Part shown: positions 1-12,700 of the stretch, in pieces
Position numbering within the stretch: the first letter of the stretch is position 1
How the letters are laid out: every line of letters starts with the position of its first letter
NCBI GenBank assembly: GCA_015499995.1
Contig: JADNRV010000017.1
Location: forward strand, 1 to 64,000
Direction: 5' to 3'
From: Flammula alnicola
Taxonomy: Eukaryota; Basidiomycota; Agaricomycetes; Agaricales; Strophariaceae
Length of the DNA: 64,000 nucleotides
Position numbers and translations under genes: made by a program
The notes under the pieces: generated by a model
Databases searched by the model: none
What the model saw: only the letters and a program-made list of their open reading frames with translations
What the model was told of the DNA's origin: nothing

Positions 1-443
1 TGAAGCTGCCGAAGTAACAACTTACCAAAATGGATGATGAGCGAACGATATAGATAAATGAAATCAAACACGGTGTTCATCGTGTCGGCCAGGAAAAGAA
101 GAGCAACCTAGACTCAGTAACATCGTATCGATCGCAGGTCTTTTATGCAGTAGGCGAATAGACCCACGATTGCTTTTAACCACCACTTGTCCCTGTCCAA
201 ATGTCAGTACAGTCGTACAGGAGGACATGAGAAATTGTGACGCACTTCTTGTATTTCGCATAATACATGTACACCTGGGTCGTCATCACACCGAGCAGGA
301 GAGCATTGACAGTGAAACCGATGAACATCCATCGGTGACTTTGAAGAAAGGTGTTTCAGAAAATCATACACGAGTGGAAGGCTGGAAATCACTCACGCAA
401 CCTCTGCAGGGCCTTTCACGCTACCCGTGCTAATTCTCTGCAT
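1..443 (-). CDS. DUF6534-type membrane protein, N-terminal part, cut by left window edge
   Basis: Partial gene of the DUF6534 family, multi-pass membrane proteins of unknown function that are expanded in Agaricomycetes. The first exon starts at the ATG at 443-441 (MQRISTGSVKGPAEVA). A short intron (about 396 to 344) then joins the first membrane helix, HRWMFIGFTVNALLLGVM, followed by TTQVYMYYAKYKK. A later exon near 1-110 reads LADTMNTVFDFIYLYRSL before a splice donor at the edge. It is a paralogue of the gene at 2065-3996, with the same exon layout and clearly similar DNA. The position of the paralogue's start codon is GTG here, so the in-frame ATG eight codons further up is used. The remaining helices and the tail lie outside the window. 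The family assignment is by comparison with the other three copies in this window. Confidence 0.7.
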
Positions 444-2064
444 CCCGGGAAACGACATCGCTCGAAAGAGAAAGGATTTGGGATGGTAAAAAGGCAACCG
501 CCCGTCTGACTACGAATCCGAAGTATTTGAAGTCTCCTGGTTTGTCCCCTGCGTTCACCCCCATTTGACTGGGCTTCGCGTATCTGGTCGTTAACGAATA
601 AGCCTTGAAATTGCGAACGAGGATGATAAAAAATCGTCCGAGATCAGCTAGAGATCACAAGAGATCAGGACACCTTCCAAACAGTTCAGATCGCCGACAG
701 TCGACGACTCTAATTTGTCCATCAGATTCTGCAGAAGTTTTTTGCATTCGTGACCACGTGGATTATCGCCCGATTTCCCGATCTTGGAACGAGTCGCCAT
801 CAATGTCATCGGACCGCCGTTTGCGTAAGGGGTTGTTTACCGTTTAAAGCAGCTTCTGAGCTTTGGGCTTCGAAGGGCTTCGAAGGCTCCAATGTCCAGA
901 AAATCTGCGCGACAACAAGCTAAACCAAGGACAAACGACTTATCTTCTTCAGCTTTCCGTTTTTTTTTAGTTCTCAATGTATCCATAATTAGGATTACTA
1001 CCAGGGATCAGCGTTTCGACTCCTTTGACCATTCAACATTGTGCCGGGTGCCCGCTCCTATAAATCAAGGACTTTTAATAGTTTTCCAATAGAGTCTCAT
1101 TGGATTTTCTAGCCATTGGCTGCAATTCTTATTGAATGAGATCTACATACTGTAGGGACTGTAAGTTTTAACTGATCGGCAAATATCTCTGGCGTCAACC
1201 TACGATCGATGACCAATGAATGTACCAACTGGCCTCCTTTACAGACTCCTATGTATTGGCCAGGTCTGTAAATTCGAGTTTTGGATCCCAGATTCTTGGA
1301 CGTGTGCTACGATGTACCTGTAGCTCCAAACTTTCGCATTAGCGCAATATATTGTTCTTGCCTTTTAGAAGAGCTATGAAAATGTATGTTATTTCAGATG
1401 TTTTAATATCAGAGGTGTGTTGCAGCGCCATTGCTGCCTATGCGCCACTGCACCTGGCATCCTGAGGGTTCCTGAGGTCAGGAGGGGTCAGGTGAAGGAT
1501 CGGTTCCAAATTCTTCAGGAACAGAGAGGAACGGGGATTCCATTGGCCGGGAATCCTGGAATGAAATTTCTACCGAAATTTCATTCCACTTCCCAGTGGC
1601 ACCTGATGCCAGATTCCCTCAGAGCTCAACATAGCGTACTCAAGTATTGCAGAATGGGACCAGAACCATAAAACAACTCGTCCTAATACTTAAGTAGTAT
1701 ACACTGGCATTGCCTGTCATGGCATACATTCATAAGTTATAGATCATGGCAGAGATATCGATATGTAGCTACATACGTAAAGATTTAAGAATATCAAGCT
1801 GACCTCGTGATGCAGGGTCACGATGCTATGGTTCCCGACTAAGGCCGGCCTCCAATCTCCGAGCAGGTGTATCGGTGCCTCTAATCACTGGCATCCGACG
1901 GATAAACAAACACTAGACGCGCGCTCCTTCGTGGCATCGTCTCCAGGAAAGGTGTCATTGCTCCCGATCATCGGCCGCTTTCCAACTCTATCCGGCGACT
2001 GGCGAGATTCGACATGCACAAATACCTCAGGGCACGCCTTTTGGTTAAAACGGAGCGCGGCAGC
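444..2064. other. Intergenic stretch without a supported gene
   Basis: About 1.6 kb between the two left-hand DUF6534 genes. Open frames are short and show no recognisable domain. The only notable structure is the perfect hairpin at 1557-1588, listed separately, and GC-richer sequence with repeated CCTGAGG/GGTCAGG words at about 1460-1500 that could be a decayed repeat. Confidence 0.5.
1557..1588. repeat. Perfect hairpin with 14-bp arms
   Basis: The arm TGGAATGAAATTTC at 1557-1570 is followed by a 4-base loop (TACC) and its exact reverse complement at 1575-1588. It lies in gene-free DNA. It could be the centre of a foldback or MITE remnant; no target duplication was found around it. Confidence 0.7.
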
Positions 2065-3996
2065 CTAGATGGAGCAATAATAGTTCACGAGAGGGGTCAA
2101 AAATATAATCATAAGTGGATATACCGGTCTTGAGAGAGAAGACATAAGCCTAGCACTGAGGCTACGGCTTGGGGAATGCCTGACTTCATTCTGACCGCTG
2201 ATATTATCGGAGAATGCGCGATGATGGCGAAAAGCGCGAGAGCTGCTTGGTGGACTGCTCGAGGCTAGCGGGAGAGAATGCGCGAAATTCGCGGTGGAGA
2301 GCGTTCGCATATTCAAAGTCCCACCCAATTGAACCACTGCGGTATCCTCCTTCGTCGAACCATATCTCCAACCCCGCCGGGAGTTGAGACTGCTCATGAG
2401 CGAGTTTGTATACAGCTTGCAAAGGGGAAAGTTGAAGATCAGGTGCCTGTGATATTTTTCAGTAATCTGTATTCGGTCATCGATGGCAATCACCGACGTT
2501 CCAGTGGGCTAAGATCGCAATCGACATAGTTCAACCAACTGCTTGTGATTTATGCTTTTTTTGGCGACTCACATCCGTCAGGAAGAAGATTAAATCAAGG
2601 GTCGCCACAAGAGATGTTACGAGACCAGTCTGCACGGTAACTGCGAGGGTGAGGAGGGTGAGAACAGTGAAAGTTGGAATTCAGCAACTTGAATTTCAGA
2701 TGGAGATAAACTTACTGCGGATGATGCGGTCCACTATGTAGTCAGACTGTTGGAATCCAGTCTTATGTCGTTTCTGCGACCACGAATTTCCATATTTCAA
2801 CATAAGGTGACCCGTGAAACTCGTAGCACGGGCGCTTACCCTTTTTCAAACAAAGTTGTAGATTTAGAGAAGGAGAGGCGATTTAGCAACTTGAAGTCAC
2901 TCACAAAAACCAGACCAGAATGGTGGTGATGATAATATCGGTAATACTTTCCGACGCAAGCCACATAATGACCACACCCTGTGGTATGGCCGCGTTGTAA
3001 CTTGTTATAGGTGATTAATCAGTAAGAAGCTTACTTGAAATTTGCGAAAGTCGGTAAATTGTGGAATACGGCCAACTTCGAATGATGTTGCTATCGCGCC
3101 AGCTGGAGATTTAAGCCCAATGAGAGAATGGAGACCTCGGAATCTGATTCTCAGAAAACTCGGAGAAGCAACGCACCTGCTCCTGATAGCGACCCCAAGA
3201 AAACTATAGCAGCTAAAGGCCAATTACGCGTCAAGACCTTTACGCGCCAAGCGAAGAAGAATTGTACGAGGCTGGCTATGATGCCCTATTTTTCATCATC
3301 CATAGTACAGCATTAGAAAATGAAACCTGTGAGATTAATCTTCGACTCACGGTAATTGCAGGATCTGGCGAATAATGTTCATGATTAACATTACTTTCAA
3401 AAAGACAATGCAGAACTTACCTGTGGCAAAGACTAGCATTACGTGAAAGAGGGGTTGCGGTAAATATTATTGGAGTAAGAGCGAGTGCTCAGGGACTAAC
3501 GCCAATCTGCTGTAGACAGATATGAAGAGTCACCTAGTGGTAAACAGAAAATTGAGTAAGTATCAAAAAACCTGTTTTAGGGAGACAGGAATTGTATGCA
3601 CCAAAATGAAGTATCAGCGAATGATATAGATAAATGAAATCGAAAATGGTGTTGGCCGTGTCAGCGACAAGGAGAAGGATAACCTATCAGGATTTGAGCA
3701 CGGGGATCTGGACTAGGGATTCCGGGGGGACGGACAAATATTTTCATCCAGTTTTTATCCCTAGACAATTGTCAGCGCTGCATGAGGAATCGGAAGAGAA
3801 GAGACGAGAACGAACTGCCTGTATTTCGTAAAATAAAGATACACCTGCGTGATCATTATCCCATACAGAAAGGCGTTCAACGTGAAGCCGATGAACATAG
3901 GACCGTGACTGTGCATGAGTCCATCCAGCCATCAGTGCAGTGACAATAAGTAAAAGGCGAGAGCGGGACTGACGCAACTCCAGCTGGTCCTTTCAT
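2065..3996 (-). CDS. DUF6534-type membrane protein
   Basis: Multi-pass membrane protein of the DUF6534 family; biochemical role unknown. Exon 1 starts at the ATG at 3996-3994 (MKGPAGVA) and is spliced to AHGPMFIGFTLNAFLYGIM and ITQVYLYFTKYR, the first helix. Later exons read ADTANTIFDFIYLYHSL (about 3650), ASLVQFFFAWRVKVLTRNWP (about 3270) and the family hallmark helix VIMWLASESITDIIITTILV (about 2910-2980). The last exon reads LYTNSLMSSLNSRRGW (about 2370-2430) and then a hydrophilic tail with KEDTAVVQLGG, typical of these proteins, running to a stop at 2065. Several short GT-AG introns are needed. It is a tandem paralogue of the gene at 1-443 in the same orientation. The exact C-terminus is less certain than the domain itself. 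Confidence 0.75.
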
Positions 3997-3999
3997 CTT

Positions 4000-4950
4000 T
4001 GCAGGACAAGATACGAGTAGCTAACACTATCCCGGGTTATATATTGGGGTCAGATGAGCGAGAAGTTAGGAAGGTGTCTTCAATCAGCGTTTGGGTTCAT
4101 GCGCGACCATGTGCAAGCCGCAATTGTGTAGATTAAAACTAACCTTGACTTATATTTATGCGTTCCGTTGGGATTATTCCGACTGAGAAGGCCCGCCGCC
4201 ACTATCAGCCTCGCCCATGCGTCGTCGCCCGTCGAGGGAACGGCAGAGAAGGTCCTGGGTCGGATGCATACTGGCAATAGTAGACGATTCGATAACGGGC
4301 CTCCTTTAAGATTCAACTGGCTTGAAGGGGGAGCGCTGGTAGTGGCCGGCCTGGCTGCTCTGAAGCGATTTAGGCTGCTGGGTCCATTCTGTCCTGAGGC
4401 GAATGCATTGTGTGGCGCGTCTTGAGTTGTCACGTGATGAGTCGCAGATCCTTTACCCCGGTCAATCTGGTATTTAATTACCTTCAAACGGCCAGGCTCA
4501 TCGTTGAGTCTGCCTATCATACTCTGCGTAATTTGCCTTCGAACTAGAACCAGTCATTCGCGGAAACGATCCCACTTTCCATTTGCCGTGGCAATCGCAC
4601 CAGCGAGTACGTTGTCCTCTTGACCTGCTCCAAGGATCAATCACTTCTGGAAACCCTAGCTGTGAATCAGGCCCTCAATGTTCCATGGAATGCAGACCGG
4701 TGAACTTTTGGAATTTACATTTGACATTCGACGTGACTTCTCAAGCCCTCGAGCTCAACGCCCAGGATGACAGGAGTTCCAACTGCTGCCCACTCAAATT
4801 GCGCCCGCCACCATTCGCCTCTTGGACTGATCCCGCTAACCCTATCCGGGCGCGTCGGCTTCTAACGTGCACATGTGAGTAAAGTTGATGACCTGAATGG
4901 AATTCTTCCTCCGAATACTGGATGGTGGAACTTGCTGGTCGGCACGTATA
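4000..4950. other. Unassigned region between DUF6534 and DCAF4-like genes
   Basis: Overlapping open frames of 85-146 codons occur on both strands at 4080-4520, and one of 99 codons at 4583-4882 (+). None shows a recognisable domain, splice-linked continuation or codon pattern that lets me choose a strand. I make no gene call. Confidence 0.4.
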
Positions 4951-4955
4951 GGTCA

Positions 4956-6751
4956 TCAAGTTATTGCCATCGTCCGCTGTCCTAGATGGAACTGATAAAG
5001 ATCCTGATCAGAGGCGGCCCATAACGAAATCCCTGCTTCACCAGGCTCGTCTGTGACCTGCAAGGAGCGGACAGGATGCGGAAACGAGGCCAAGAAAGGG
5101 TTGGCTTGGATGTGGGGTCAGCTGAACTTGTCGCAGAAGGCGGCGAAAGTGGGGTGCCGTTTTTCAAGGACCAGCCTCTGATGCAACAGTCTTGCCCGGC
5201 TGCAAAGAGGAAGCCTTGTTCGCGATCAATGCCAATTCCCTACACAGTAAATATTATATCAGTCCATTGAGTCAAAGACATTCAGAGTCACACGGACAAG
5301 ATGATGGGTGTATGTGTTGACATGACCATGAAATACTTTCACTGGGGATGCGCCTGAAGTAGACGATGAGAATCTAAGATCAAAAGAGACAAGCTATAGC
5401 GAGGATAAAATGAGCAACAATTAAGTATTAAAGCATGCATCACATACATCGCCATTTAAATGGCTCATAAGAAGCTCTTGACCATGTATGAGACTGAGAT
5501 GAAGGACCGAACTTCGAGGAGCGGTTTTGAAGCGAGTATCAAAGATCTTCTGACTTCGATCTTTCGCCAAACGCATATCGAATCTTTCAATAGTACCGTT
5601 ACGCGAACCAGTGTATACAAGATTCTCCAAAGGGAAAGGACATCAGCAAGGCGATGAAGTGAGAAAACACTTTAACATACGTCTTGTTGGATGACGGAGA
5701 ACACATCACTCTTGGTATGCAGATACTGAAGAGAGCTTGAGACGTCTATGTCAGGTATATAGACAGCCTTTCTGCTGGCGCCTGGAAGGTGGTTAGATAA
5801 AGGGACTGGGTGGCAAAGAGATATGAGATACCTAGAACCAGAGTTTGACCCTGGAGATCGGAGGCCCAAATGTCGTAGACACCATTGAGGTTCAAAAGAA
5901 ACATTCGCCTATCCCAAATCAGCTGTTTTATTGCTCCAGTCATTTGCTTCGACATACTCCGGGGTACTTAAGTCTTGAACTGCAATTTTTCCCGGACCAA
6001 GACATGTCGAACTATCATAGATGCTGTCAATAAATTGTTGCCGGTCAGAGATATAAATAATGCGAACATACACGCAACGAGACCCTGACACACATATGGA
6101 GGAAATCTGACAACGCCGGGTGCATAAGTACACGATGACAAGAATTTCAAATGACCGACTGGAGAAGATGGTTGAAGATTCAAGTCAGCAGACCAATAGT
6201 GAATACCATGGCGGGTTTCAGGAGCGAAATCTTTGTCGCTATACAACCACCCTTGGTTATCTCCTATGAAACGCCAGGTGCGGCCGCCGAGTTGGGTGGA
6301 CTGGAAATTGCTCAGTTAGTACACGTATGTGGGAAAGTTCACAAGAATTCAGGACTTACGCAGAAAGCCTGTATATATCCGAGAGTTGGGATTCTGACGC
6401 GGCTCAGACGAGAAGTGGATGCATAATGGAAGCGAAGGATCTCACTAAAGAAACAGTAAGAGTGGAATGCAACATTTAATGGGGTAAAACATACTGTGAC
6501 TCTCTTAACCTTCGGGTGTAACATTCTGTGGATAATCTGATCCTATTCGAATGCAGCGGAACAAGCCATCGCTTGCGTTTTTCATCGGTGCTATCAGTTG
6601 GAGTCGAAGCTTCGAAGTTTGTCAAAGTCTTCTTGTGATGGTTGCTGGCAATGGTATCAGCAGGTGGTGGAGGTTGTTTGGGACGCGAAGACAATGGAAA
6701 ATATCTGTTTCGTGCCTCGTCCCAGTAAAAGCCTGGAAGGTTTTTTGGCAT
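4956..6751 (-). CDS. DCAF4: DCAF4/WDR21-like WD40 protein
   Basis: WD40 propeller protein resembling DCAF4 (WDR21), a family described as substrate receptors for CUL4-DDB1 ubiquitin ligases. The start ATG at 6751 opens MPKNLPGFYWDEARNRYFPL, the family's N-terminal signature. Following exons include RFHYASTSRLSRVRIPTLGY (about 6380-6440), WRFIGDNQGWLYSDKDFAPE (about 6220-6280), and blade segments RKAVYIPDIDVSSSLQYL (about 5740), NLVYTGSRNGTIERFDMR (about 5570-5620), SPVKVFHGHVNTYTHHL (about 5300-5350) and GFLFAAGQDCCIRGWSLKNG (about 5165-5230). The C-terminus LWAASDQDLYQFHLGQ runs to a stop at 4956. Between the last two pieces the frame shifts near 5104 as if one base were missing; without that the protein would end early. 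It diverges from the FAD oxidoreductase gene 592 bp away. Function in this fungus is inferred from family. Confidence 0.78.
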
Positions 6752-7342
6752 AAATGGTTGGTTCGTTGCCTGTGGAAGAAATCAAAAGTAATTCTCCATG
6801 GCTTGCAGGCGGTTGTTTGGCAAAGCAGAGTAAGACAAACTTGGTAACCGTGCGCCGCGGCGCCGCAGGAACTTGAAGGGCTCATGACACTTCAACTACT
6901 TCTACATAGTCACAATAACTAGTGCTAAGAATATATCCTGTATCTACGTGCTAAATCGTCAAAACGGTACTGAATCAGAGAGTCATATATCAGCTGGAAA
7001 CTGAACACTGCGCAAAAGCAGCGCATGAACGAAAGAACGTATTACAAACAACAAGACAACACATTTTTTGGCATAGAAGCATACAATATGAAAGCTCTAT
7101 CAGCACCCCAATTTTCAAAGGGATGGTGGTCATAATGACAGAGATATACCCCCACAGAATGATTGCGAGCGTAGCTCGCTCCGAGTCGCAATAAAGATGC
7201 CGAACAACGCCGACGACGCCGATCGGGCCCCTCATAGTACAGTGTCCAAGCATCACAGGTTGTCTGTCGCCCATGGGTACCATGCCAAACTTTTCCCAGC
7301 TTCCCTTTTACCTCTTACCATCGTGCATAACCGCGGACACGA

Positions 7343-9622
7343 ATGAAGGTCGCGGTCGTAGGCTCAGGAGTCTCTGGTCTAGGAGCTACATGGGTAAGTT
7401 CCGACTCACTCTTGAGAAGGAAGGTTTCCCGAGCCATTATGCCTCTATTGCAGCTCTTGAATGAATACAGTGACCATGAAGTCCATCTTTATGAGTCAGA
7501 CAATAGGCCTGGTGGTCATGCGAATACGGTTCGCTTTGTTCCCAAAGGAAAGACTTGGGAGGAAGGGGTTGATGTTGATACGTACGTGTGTCTACAGAAT
7601 TTCTGAAGTCTCTGGTGTACTTACGGGTCTTCTTCTCTTTAGAGGTTTTGTATGCCCAGAATTCCTTTGCCATGGTTTTGTTTCTTATATTTCTTTCCTA
7701 GATTGTCTGCAACCCTGATACATACCCCAATTTCTTGCGTTTCCTCAAACTTTACCCGCCACGCGAAAATACGCGTCAATCTCGTCTCTCATCGTGGCTT
7801 ACAGGGGGACGCTCTACCGAATATGTGAATGAAGATTCAGGAATCCGTATCCTACCCACTGAAATGACCTTCAGCGTATCTCGGGACGGTGGTACATTTG
7901 AATGGGCAGGCAAGAATCCCGCCACGATATTCTGTCAACCACGTCGACTGGTGGATCCACAGATGTGGCGGATGGTATACGACGTTTTGCGCTTCAATGT
8001 GTGCGCGAGACGCGTCTTAACGATGCCCCAAGATCTCGCCGAAACAGGAATGTCCATTGGAAAATATTTGAATAGAGAGGGCTATTCAGCCGCTTTCCGC
8101 AACAACTACCTGATTGTCAGTTTTTTAAGTAACTCTGCCGTGCTGCATTCCTGATTTCACAAACCTTTAGCCAATGACAGCTGCAATATGGAGTACACCC
8201 CCAGATGACTGCTTTTTTGATTTTCCTGCTCGTACCTTGGTTTGTCTCTCAGTTTCTTATTTATTTGAAGCAAGCTCAAACCTGGATCCCTGCAGATTCA
8301 ATTTATGTACAACCATAACCTCCTTCAAATCACCGGAAAGCCGTCCTGGCTGACAATTTATGGTGGCAGGTTTGTTGCTTGTCACATAATTCCGTTCTTT
8401 TCTCAACATGTTTTATTTAGTCACAAATATGTCAGCAAAATTCTATCGAAGTTGCCTCAAGAAAACCTACACTTGTCCACTGGAATAAAGTCTGTTAAAA
8501 GCCTCGCACCCGAAGATGGCCGAAAACCTCAGGTATTGCTGACCACAGAGCACGGCGATGAAATTAAATACGACCACGTCATTCTTGCTTGCCATTCTGA
8601 TACAACCTTGGAGATTCTTCGAGCCGGTGGAATAAAGGACGAAGAAAAGCGGATCTTAAGCGAGTTCGACTGGAGTCGCAACGAAGTTGTTTTGCATTCC
8701 GACGAGAGAGTGAATTTATTCCTTCCGATACCGCAATATTCACGGATTCTAATCATATATCTTTGCATCCTAGTTAATGCCCAAAAGTCGACTGGCATGG
8801 TCATGTTGGAATTATCTTTCATTTACGCAATCCGTACCACATGGTAAACAGGCGAGTGGATACGCGTCCGATACCGATTCAGAAGATCTTTATGCCGAGA
8901 AAGGAAAAGGTTCAGGGAGGACCGTGACGACGGAAGTGAATGAAGTGTCCTTGTTCGTCTTTCCCTCCTCCCTTCTGTGGGATGGTTTGACCAATATTAA
9001 TGTCATAGGACGTATGGTATGAACAACCTACAGCACATCTCCGAAGCAAAGTATGGGCCGGTTCTCGTCACTCTCAATCCGCCTTTCGAACCAGCTGAAG
9101 ATAAGACAGCTGGGCGATGGAAATATGACCATCCAGTTTTAGATGCTAGGGTACTTATTTTACGTCATCCCCACTTACGACTCGCATTGACGACCTATTC
9201 TGCTCATACAGGCTGTACGAGCACAGAATGAAATGCACAAGATTCAGAACACACGCTCTATCTCTTACGCAGGCGCCTACCTCAAATACGGATTCCATGA
9301 GGACGGTTTTACATCAGGCCTCCTCGCTGCTTGCTCCGTCGATGATGGCCAGGATAGTCTGCCCTCTGCTACCTCCTACACTGCGGCATTAAGCGGCATG
9401 ACGATCCCTACGCGGAAGGTGACCGTTCGTCCCCCTTTTGAGATCCAGCATGCCGATCATCACCTTCGATTGAGTCGGCGGGGATCACAGAACATCAGCT
9501 ACGAGCTGGCGGGTCTGATATTCGATTGCCTTGAAAAGTCGGGTATTAGGGAGTTGATCGGAACTATTGGAGCTATCATGTTGGGCATTGTAGGATGGCT
9601 CCTTGGAATACAAGAGCTATGA
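7343..9622 (+). CDS. FAD-dependent amine-oxidase-like oxidoreductase
   Basis: Predicted flavoprotein of the FAD/NAD(P)-binding amine oxidase superfamily, of the type often found next to cyclopropane-fatty-acid synthases in bacteria. The ATG at 7343 opens MKVAVVGSGVSGLGATW, a dinucleotide-binding GxGxxG loop. The next exon gives EVHLYESDNRPGGHANT, the acidic end of strand 2 followed by the flavin-binding GGHANT. Later exons read TEMTFSVSRDGGTFEWAG (7858-), MTAAIWSTPPDDCFFDFPA (8174-), YDHVILACHSDTTLEIL (about 8568-8620) and RNEVVLHSDERLMPKSR, then TYGMNNLQHISEAKYGPV (about 9010-9060) and NEMHKIQNTRSISYAGAYL (9227-). The end is hydrophobic (LIGTIGAIMLGIVGWLLG), suggesting a C-terminal membrane anchor. 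At least eight introns are used. It converges on the beta-galactosidase gene, 146 bp apart. The substrate is unknown. Confidence 0.82.
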
Positions 9623-9768
9623 CCAGTGCGCAAATCTATCTTCTTGGCGCCCTGACTTCAAGCCTGAACAAGGACGCTGTTTGCATTTCGATCTTTGTTC
9701 TACGATACAGCAATAATTTACAAGATCTCGCTGGGAATTGGAGTGTTTATGTACAACTGAAGAATTCT

Positions 9769-12700
9769 TCACTCTCTTCCTAATGAAGACCATCCAGGAT
9801 TATCGGTCTTGACATTCCCGACACCACCATCATAAATGCCGTCAAGAGTAAGCTGAAGGTCGGGCGAAATTGTTACGTTGGGTGTCATGGCCCACAGAGC
9901 GACAGCAACAGTACTGTAAAACCTATGGTCAAAGTTTGCGAGATCCAGTCGCAAAGTGCTGACTCACTTTTCTCCTTGATAATCCAATATACCTTCATGA
10001 ACTGGGAATTTCGCTTGGGGCCTATCATGCAGGCTAGTCAGCGAGTATCCGTTGACAAGAGCAAGGAACCCTACCCAAGGTTACCGACCCTCTTGCCCAT
10101 CATCCACCCATTCACGAATAAGAGTGCCCGGTAAGGCTGGCCCTGCGGCTCCTCAAAAGTGAAGGACAACATAACGTCCAGACCTTTAGGAATGTTCAGC
10201 TTGAACGTTGAGATGAAGAATCCAACTCCTGCAGCATTGCTTGGAAGTCCCTCAGAGAGATCTCGCGATGCCCATCCTCTTGTCGAGAAGCCAGGAAGAT
10301 GCCAGCCTTGACGTTCGCCAAAGAGGCCGCCTTCGTTCATGACGCCTCGAACTTTATCAGGATAGCTAATGGAAGTTGAGCATGCGACGAATTGGGCCCC
10401 AAGTAGACCGATAAATTAAACTTACTTCTTGTATCCACCGACTTTTCCTTGGACCTTCCATTCCGTAAAAGTATTACCGTCCAGTGCAAACCCTCGAACT
10501 CCACGAGGACTCTTGGAGCTATCGGTATTGGCTGCGAAAGAAACTCGTGAGTCTCGACCATCTCAGGACCACGAGCGACATACATCCGTCTGTCTCATTC
10601 AAACCCATATTATCCTTGTCAAAGTATAAGCTTATGACCACAGTAACAAACAATGAGCCTACCTGAACAACGGTAATCACATTATCTTGACCAGCTTTCA
10701 GAGCGCCTGCTGGCAAGATGAATTTATCGTCTGTTTCCTCGAGGATGTTACGGTTATTGGTCGAGCTTGAAAACAAATAAGTTGAATATATGCGCCGTGG
10801 TTCATACAAAATAAGGCACATACTTTCCGAACGATGTCCCAAGGAAAACGTTGTTGGCCCACACGCTGGCAGCAAAAGCTAATATAGAAGTATGATATGA
10901 AAGACCGTTAATCTCGGTGTTAGGAAGCAAAGCTCACCTTCTCCACCATTGATCGAGAGATTGACGCTCTTCTCGGTTCCAGTAGCGTTGAAATGGCCTC
11001 GCCAAAGGACGACATTCTCGCAGCTGCACTTCGCTTCATTATTTCATCGCATCAAGGAAAACAAATGTACTAACAATCCATAATCACACCCATAAAGGAT
11101 TCGACCATCTCCGTAATAGGGCTTGAGTGGTATATTTGTGGTAGTATGATTTGCAATAGCCCATGAATTGTCGTTGAACGATTCTTGTATTTCGGGAAGA
11201 CTGTCCTTGAACTTCCACCCAGTCAATTGCGGCACCTTTATGCCGGTTAAAGATGGGCTGAGGAGCAATGGACCGACAAATCCTCCAGATTGCGTGAGCG
11301 AAGCGGATGCCGTCAGGTCTCCAGAGACTTTTTCGCCATTCCAAGTGATGGACCTGATACTTTGAGGTGCGATAACAGTCAGCCTTACGTCCGTCTTCAG
11401 GTCTCCCCGAAGGGCTAGTGTTGAGCCGGATAGTGTAGCATCGCGGACAAGATATGGTCCTCCAACCAGGATAGATATGTTCGTCCCAAGTCCCCAGTAG
11501 TTCTTGAGAGGGTTAGTGCTCTGTCCTGCAAGCACTGGAGACCAGAATGTAGCAGCGGTATCGGAGTCGGCAAACAACACCAGTTGGGTATCCGAATCCC
11601 ATACTGTAACCAAACCCTCGATTCCAGAGAGGAAATTTACGACTGTTGTTCCATGGGCTAGGCTTGAGCTATTTGCGGTAAATTGGATGAGAGAAGTCTG
11701 GTTGCATGCAGCTTGTTGGGAGTTCCTGTTAGACGGAGAGCCGCTTCGTGCTCCTGAGTAGAGTTGCCGTAGAGGAAAAGAATATCCCGTTTGTCGATCG
11801 TGCTGGCATAGAATATTTGCGCCGTCGAGTACGCAAGCTTGGACAAAGCGCCAAAGGAATAGTCCGTCACTATGACTTTGGACTGACGGCCTCCCAGAGT
11901 GATGGTTGGAGCGACCAGGGGTATTTGGAGAGACGTGCCGGCGGTTGTAACGTTCAATTTGAAATTCGTCGTTGCACTGAAATATAGATAAATTAAAATA
12001 GTTCAGGTCTCGAGTGACAGGTCAGAAGGAACAGATCTAACGCACGTGGAAGTAGAACTCGCTTGACGAGCGATATAGAAGGCGGCGTTGGTATCGGGAT
12101 TTCTCAGCAATGTGATGAACGCCGCGCTGTTGGTCGAGACTGAAAGCCCAGTAGATGCATCTGCGATCCAATCGGTCTTGTAAAATTCAGGAGAGCTTCG
12201 AAGGAATAGAGCTTGACGCTTCAGCTCGTCGAATTTGGTTGTCAGTTCTCGGGATTCGGAGATCTTATTGAATTTCCCGTATCAGGAGGGATGTTTAGAA
12301 GAATAACAATCCTAGACTCTTACCGATGCGCCATAGTCGTATGAAGTATAGACACCATGAAAAGGAATAGCACCCCAAGAAGTGCCGCTGATTCGAACTC
12401 GAGGTAAGGCATCATGGTAGACAGGAAAAAGACGCATTGTGCTTACCCAAATATCATATAGTAGTTAATTAATTTGGCGTTACTCGCCCAAAGTTGGAGG
12501 TTGAAGACAGATTGGAAGTCAGGTCCTGTTAGAACGCGGCAAGGGGCATATCCTTTCACGGCGACATAACATGAACGTTGAAGAAAGGAGACAAAAAGAG
12601 ATAGCGACAAACCTGGCGCAGTTGGTCCCCAGGCATCGAAGGACCCTCCTTGGAACTCTGTGAAGGATACAAAGTTAACGACGTTCGGGTATTACGCCGA

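Noticed and set aside
4080..4520. A 146-codon minus-strand protein
   Set aside because: It overlaps open frames on the other strand, shows no domain, and has no splice-linked exons or conserved composition.
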